DNA of 64,000 bases from Afipia sp049747295. GTDB lineage: Bacteria > Pseudomonadota > Alphaproteobacteria > Rhizobiales > Xanthobacteraceae. The notes below the pieces were generated by a model that saw nothing but the letters and a program-made list of their open reading frames with translations, did not search any database and had not been told where the DNA came from. Shown here piece after piece: positions 60,740 through 64,000 of the stretch. Position 1 is the first letter of the stretch. Each line of letters begins with the position of its first letter. Position numbers and translations under genes: made by a program. The stretch is taken from assembly GCF_049747295.1 (NCBI RefSeq), contig NZ_JBMHJM010000001.1, forward strand, positions 5,298,914 through 5,362,913, read 5' to 3'.

Positions 60740-60904
60740 TTATGTTTTGAAAAACACAAACCAGACAATCGCTAAAAGAAAGACGGATCCAACTGTACTC
60801 GTAGCTAAAATGCCAAGGATCGTTGGCCCACGTTCTCCTTGCCTGGCTTCTGTTGCTGTTTCGACTGTCCGTGAATGGTCGTCGATATGTTCCGATTTCG
60901 GCAT
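60740..60904 (-). CDS. Small membrane protein, 54 aa
   Basis: MPKSEHIDDHSRTVETATEA, then a C-terminal helix TSTVGSVFLLAIVWFVFFKT. A tail-anchored single-pass protein. Function unknown. Confidence 0.55.
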   Translation of the reverse strand: MPKSEHIDDHSRTVETATEARQGERGPTILGILATSTVGSVFLLAIVWFVFFKT

Positions 60905-60936
60905 CTCACCCTCGCTGGTTACATTGAGGCATCTCG

Positions 60937-61173
60937 TCAAAGGTCGAGTCCAAGAGCTTTCCGGGCCTCAGCTTCACGAAGCTGCTGCTGCCTCTTGACG
61001 TGTCTTCGATCCGGGAACGGAACGCCTGCCTCTTTGGCCTTCATTTGGACTGATACGGCTGATCGCTTGAGCCGTGCCGCAGCTTTAATAGGCGATGCGC
61101 CGGCCTCAACGAGTTTTCTCAGTACTTCGATCTGTTCGGGCAGCCATGTGCGGCTCGTAATGTGACGTGTCAT
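60937..61173 (-). CDS. SANT/Myb-like HTH small protein, copy 3
   Basis: 78 aa: MTRHITSRTWLPEQIEVLRK, then AAARLKRSAVSVQMKAKEAG, FPDRRHVKRQ. Closest to the copy at 39041. It begins inside the end of the D-family gene (61106-61366), an overlap of 68 bp in another frame. Confidence 0.7.
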   Translation of the reverse strand: MTRHITSRTWLPEQIEVLRKLVEAGASPIKAAARLKRSAVSVQMKAKEAGVPFPDRRHVKRQQQLREAEARKALGLDL

Positions 61174-61366
61174 TTGCACTTCCTTCCGGACCGCGAAGGC
61201 CCGACGAGTTTGCCCAACCTTCGGTGATAGCGGATGACTCCATGTTATCGGCGCGAACCAAAAGACCGTCGCGCGCTGGTCCTGGCGGAAGCGAGCGAGC
61301 CGCCTGCCGCAGATGCGCAGCTTGGGCTCGCAATTGCGCTTGCGTTGCAGGTTGGGTCTTTGACAT
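61106..61366 (-). CDS. D-family small protein, copy 3
   Basis: 86 aa from MSKTQPATQAQLRAQAAHLR; ARSLPPGPARDGLLVRADNM, then ITEGWANSSGLRGPE. The best example of the family. In 39 kb the HTH and D genes are separate; here they overlap by 68 bp. Confidence 0.6.
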   Translation of the reverse strand: MSKTQPATQAQLRAQAAHLRQAARSLPPGPARDGLLVRADNMESSAITEGWANSSGLRGPEGSANDTSHYEPHMAARTDRSTEKTR

Positions 61367-62094
61367 GGAAATGCTCCGCTGTCGGAACAGGCGGGAGCAC
61401 AAGTATCTCTCTGTCACCGATAAACGCCGAGGGCAGTGCGGTGATGTTTAACAAGTCGCAAGGCGACACCAAGTTCAAATCAACCAAAGCCAGCCCAGGA
61501 CCGAGCGAATTGGGAACACAGGTCAGGCGGTCTGACACTTTAAATACGCCCTAAAATCGCAAAGCCGAATGCGAAATGACTTAAGCGCGGCGCAACGCAC
61601 ATAATCGCTTTCCATGCCTTCCCTTATTTCATGACGCAAGCCCGACTGTTTCACTGGGCGCGGCCTCGTTAGCTTGTGGTCCAAAAATCCCGGCTAGGTC
61701 GAACTAGCCGGGAAGTTCATTGGAGCCAATGCCGGACTGGGCGTTGGTAACAGTCAAACCTAATGCTCGGCTTGCCGTTCCACGACATCTACCGCCCGTG
61801 CAATTTAAGTGCTCGATCGTCTGGAAAGCGGTAACCGCGCTTTTCTCCGCGTGGCCTTTGGCGGTCGGGCCAGTGCTCTGAGGTTGAAGAAGGGCCGTGG
61901 GTGCGCACGGAACAGCTGTGGCATCCATTTAAAGGGCGAGAGAAAAGATGTTGTTACTAACCGAAGCGACCCAAGCAAGGATCGTTACGACGGAGAAGGA
62001 CCCGTCAGGTTCTTTGCGTGCCGCTCGGCATTATCATAATCGTTCGTAGCAAGCTCCGTTGATTTTCTGGTGCGTCGACGACGCGACGCACGTT
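61367..62094. other. Gene-free stretch
   Basis: About 730 bp with no convincing gene. It contains CCTTCCCTTATTTCATGACGCAAG at about 61615, resembling the sequence before the repeated hairpins at 47125 and 47895, followed by a degenerate hairpin. Confidence 0.4.
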
Positions 62095-62358
62095 TCAATG
62101 CAGCGCCCGCTTCGCGATAGCGCGTTCCTCGCGCAGCGAAAGCAGACTTTCTTGCGCGCGCAGAAGGAACTCCTCGGCAGGAAGATCCGGGGAGCTGTAA
62201 CCATCCCTCATCAGTTCGCGGAGCAGGAGGCAGTGACGCAAGATATCGCGCCTTCGGACCGCGATGGATTGTAATGGCGACAGAGATCTAAGCCACTTGA
62301 TATGCGCAAATGTTTTTTTTGTGTACCGATCTGCAATTTCTCTTTCGCGTGATGCCAT
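62095..62358 (-). CDS. 87-aa repeated-family protein, copy 3
   Basis: MASREREIADRYTKKTFAHI, LQSIAVRRRDILRHCLLLRE, terminal AIAKRALH. Same length as the copies at 35689 and 43522. GGAGAAACT before the start. Confidence 0.7.
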   Translation of the reverse strand: MASREREIADRYTKKTFAHIKWLRSLSPLQSIAVRRRDILRHCLLLRELMRDGYSSPDLPAEEFLLRAQESLLSLREERAIAKRALH

Positions 62359-62494
62359 CAGTTTCTCCGCGTTGGCGATCCGAGCGTCTCAATCACCTCG
62401 ACCCTCCAGTGTGGAGGTGGGCCACCACTTTATCAAGCAGGATGAGAGAGCCGAGTGCTTACCTGAGCTGGAGGAAGGACCTCTCGCGCCGCAC

Positions 62495-62581
62495 CTATCG
62501 GCAGGAGTAGAGCAGGGCGACTGCGATAACGAGAAGCCCGCCGAAGACCCATGCCGGATCAAGCCGGATTGGTCTTTTCAT
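62495..62581 (-). CDS. Tiny membrane protein, 28 aa
   Basis: MKRPIRLDPAWVFGGLLVIA ending VALLYSCR. One membrane helix, resembling the 36-aa protein at 36323. Both lie next to an 87-aa family gene, so the pair may have been copied together. Confidence 0.4.
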   Translation of the reverse strand: MKRPIRLDPAWVFGGLLVIAVALLYSCR

Positions 62582-62833
62582 GAGTGAACAATGTAGATGA
62601 CTACGTCACGTTCCTTCTGCGAATGGTATTTCGCAGCTCCGCAGTGACGACGCATGTTCAATATGGAACTTCGACGGCCACCTTACTCGTTAGTTTTGGC
62701 ACCAGCGCAGTTTTGTTGCCAGCTTCGCGACGGTGCATAGGCGATGATTTCATGTCCGTCCCGGGATAGCCAGGAAAGCTGCGACCGCCGCTTCGAGGTC
62801 CATGACGGAGTTAATCGGTGAGACCGTACGATC

Positions 62834-63094
62834 TTAGGGCCTAAGATCCACGTCATCCACGGCGATAGTTAACCACTTTGCTGGGTCCTTTGCCTTGGAC
62901 AACTTCATTCTTGCCACCGCTTCGATCAATCGGCGGTGTTTCAGGAATAGGCGCGTCGCCTGATCTAGCTCGGTGATGAATGGGCAAGATCCCTCTAAAG
63001 CCGCGAGAGCGCGCAGTGACACTCGGCAGCGCTGTGGAGGTCTGCCGGAGAGGTCTACAAGGAAATGAACATATCGTTCGCTTGCAAAGACCAT
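62834..63094 (-). CDS. DUF1488-like protein
   Basis: 86 aa: YVHFLVDLSGRPPQRCRVSL, RALAALEG, then FLKHRRLIEAVARMKL and ending ITIAVDDVDL-like. This follows the DUF1488 layout (beta strand, Cys-x-Val-Ser, long helix with FxxxRxxIE, closing strand with D-D). Function unknown. Confidence 0.6.
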   Translation of the reverse strand: MVFASERYVHFLVDLSGRPPQRCRVSLRALAALEGSCPFITELDQATRLFLKHRRLIEAVARMKLSKAKDPAKWLTIAVDDVDLRP

Positions 63095-63469
63095 AGTCTC
63101 ACCGGTCGCGTAACTCCTAACTTAGCACTGCCGTTCCTCAGTGTCCGACCTCTGAAAAATGGCCTTCTGCTTTCTCTCCTTGGTTCAGTCACAAGCGCGC
63201 GCGAGCGGGGAAATCTTATCGGTGACGAGCCAACCAGCTCCATTGATAGGTACTACGGCGGGCGCATCTAGATTCCGACGGGCGTACATGGTCCGGTGAG
63301 CAACAAATAAAACGTGCGACCGGTTTAACCGCTAAATCAGCAGTACCGAATCCGCGCTTATGCTTGCGAAAAACGACGCGTCATGGTGCCGCAGGTGGGA
63401 ACACGCGCATCAGTAGGGGTTCGCCTTATTGAGCCTTGAGCCTAATTGGGACCGAGACGGAGATTCGCC

Positions 63470-64000
63470 ATGACATCGGTACCAAGTGATAGAGATATGC
63501 CGCGCGTATCATCGGTAACGCCGTCGGAAGACGTTCGAACAATCATGGTGCACGAAATCTCATGGGGCGCCGTGTTCGCAGGCGCCGTGATGACGCTCGT
63601 GCTGCAGCTGGTTCTAAACATGATTGGCGTTGGTGTTGGCTTAGGAACGATCGACGCAGTCGCGCGAGACACGCCGAGCGCGACTTCGCTGTCCATAGGA
63701 GCAGGGGCATGGTGGGTTGCCTCCGGGGTCGTTGCGGCGGCTATCGGGGGATATATCGCTGGCCGACTTTCGGGAAAGCCATCAGAAACCACCACTGCGT
63801 ATCACGGCTTGATCGCATGGGCAGTCTCAACACTGATCGTGGTTTATCTCGTGTCATCAGCGGCCGCGAACCTATTTGGAGGGGCGTTCAACTCTGTCTC
63901 GACAGTGGTTGGCGGCGCCGGCAAGGCTGCAGGAGGTGCTGTACAGACGGCAGTACAAGCGGCCGCCCCGTCACTGGACAACATGGGCGACCCGTTCTCG
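63470..64000 (+). CDS. Multi-pass membrane protein (PhnA-like annotation), partial
   Basis: ATG 63470 (MTSVPSDRDMPRVSSVTPSE) and open to the end of the window, 177 codons. After a soluble 40-residue start come hydrophobic segments WGAVFAGAVMTLVLQLVLNM, GVVAAAIGGYIAGRLSG and WAVSTLIVVYLVSSAAANL, then a Gly/Ala-rich stretch. This pattern is annotated as PhnA-like protein in Bradyrhizobium relatives, but no phosphonate function is implied. The gene continues beyond the window. Confidence 0.7.
   Translation, partial: MTSVPSDRDMPRVSSVTPSEDVRTIMVHEISWGAVFAGAVMTLVLQLVLNMIGVGVGLGTIDAVARDTPSATSLSIGAGAWWVASGVVAAAIGGYIAGRLSGKPSETTTAYHGLIAWAVSTLIVVYLVSSAAANLFGGAFNSVSTVVGGAGKAAGGAVQTAVQAAAPSLDNMGDPFS

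Overview
The window is a piece of a GC-rich alphaproteobacterial chromosome, most likely from the Nitrobacteraceae (Bradyrhizobium/Rhodopseudomonas/Nitrobacter/Afipia relatives). The evidence is the housekeeping order rlpA - dacA-type carboxypeptidase - tmk - holB - metG - tatD - PhnP-like hydrolase, the many small proteins typical of that family, and two exact sigma-EcfG promoters (GGAAC-N16-CGTT). The genus cannot be fixed from sequence alone.

0-10.5 kb: end of a metallo-beta-lactamase (MBL) fold hydrolase, a lone tyrosine recombinase whose ribosome binding site lies in a hairpin, a MmyB-type XRE regulator, a carboxymuconolactone-decarboxylase-like protein, a cNMP-binding/MBL operon, a membrane cNMP-binding protein joined to a DUF6537-like protein, small envelope proteins, a PilZ protein and tRNA-Ser(UGA). 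10.5-22.8 kb: the conserved core. RlpA and a penicillin-binding carboxypeptidase work on the cell wall; Tmk and HolB serve DNA synthesis; MetG (with a 150-residue histone-like N-terminal extension), TatD and an MBL hydrolase form one tight run. An acyl-CoA ligase closes the block.

23.5-34.4 kb: mobile and decaying DNA. Five end-to-end overlapping minus-strand genes (three tyrosine recombinases plus two small accessory proteins) form an integrative element whose downstream end cuts off an MbcA/ParS-type antitoxin gene. To its right lies a ruined arsenic island: arsC fragment, frameshifted arsR, aioB (arsenite oxidase Rieske subunit) with an amber codon, and aioA cut at residue 521 and joined to a fragment of a zinc-ribbon gene.

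34.4-64 kb: a low-density accessory region of very small genes. At least nine families occur two or three times (87-aa family, cold-shock proteins, SANT-like HTH proteins, 59-aa and 89-aa families and others), often inverted, together with repeated GC-rich hairpins followed by T-runs. Inside it sit an RsbQ-like hydrolase translationally coupled to a PAS histidine kinase (with a truncated second RsbQ copy 14 kb away), an HWE histidine kinase, an AI-2E family permease, and a cluster of general-stress-type genes (CsbD, DUF3309, YidB, GlsB/YeaQ, YqjD-like, DUF3606, phasin, PepSY-like), two of which have textbook EcfG promoters. The region looks like a stress-response and gene-duplication hot spot.
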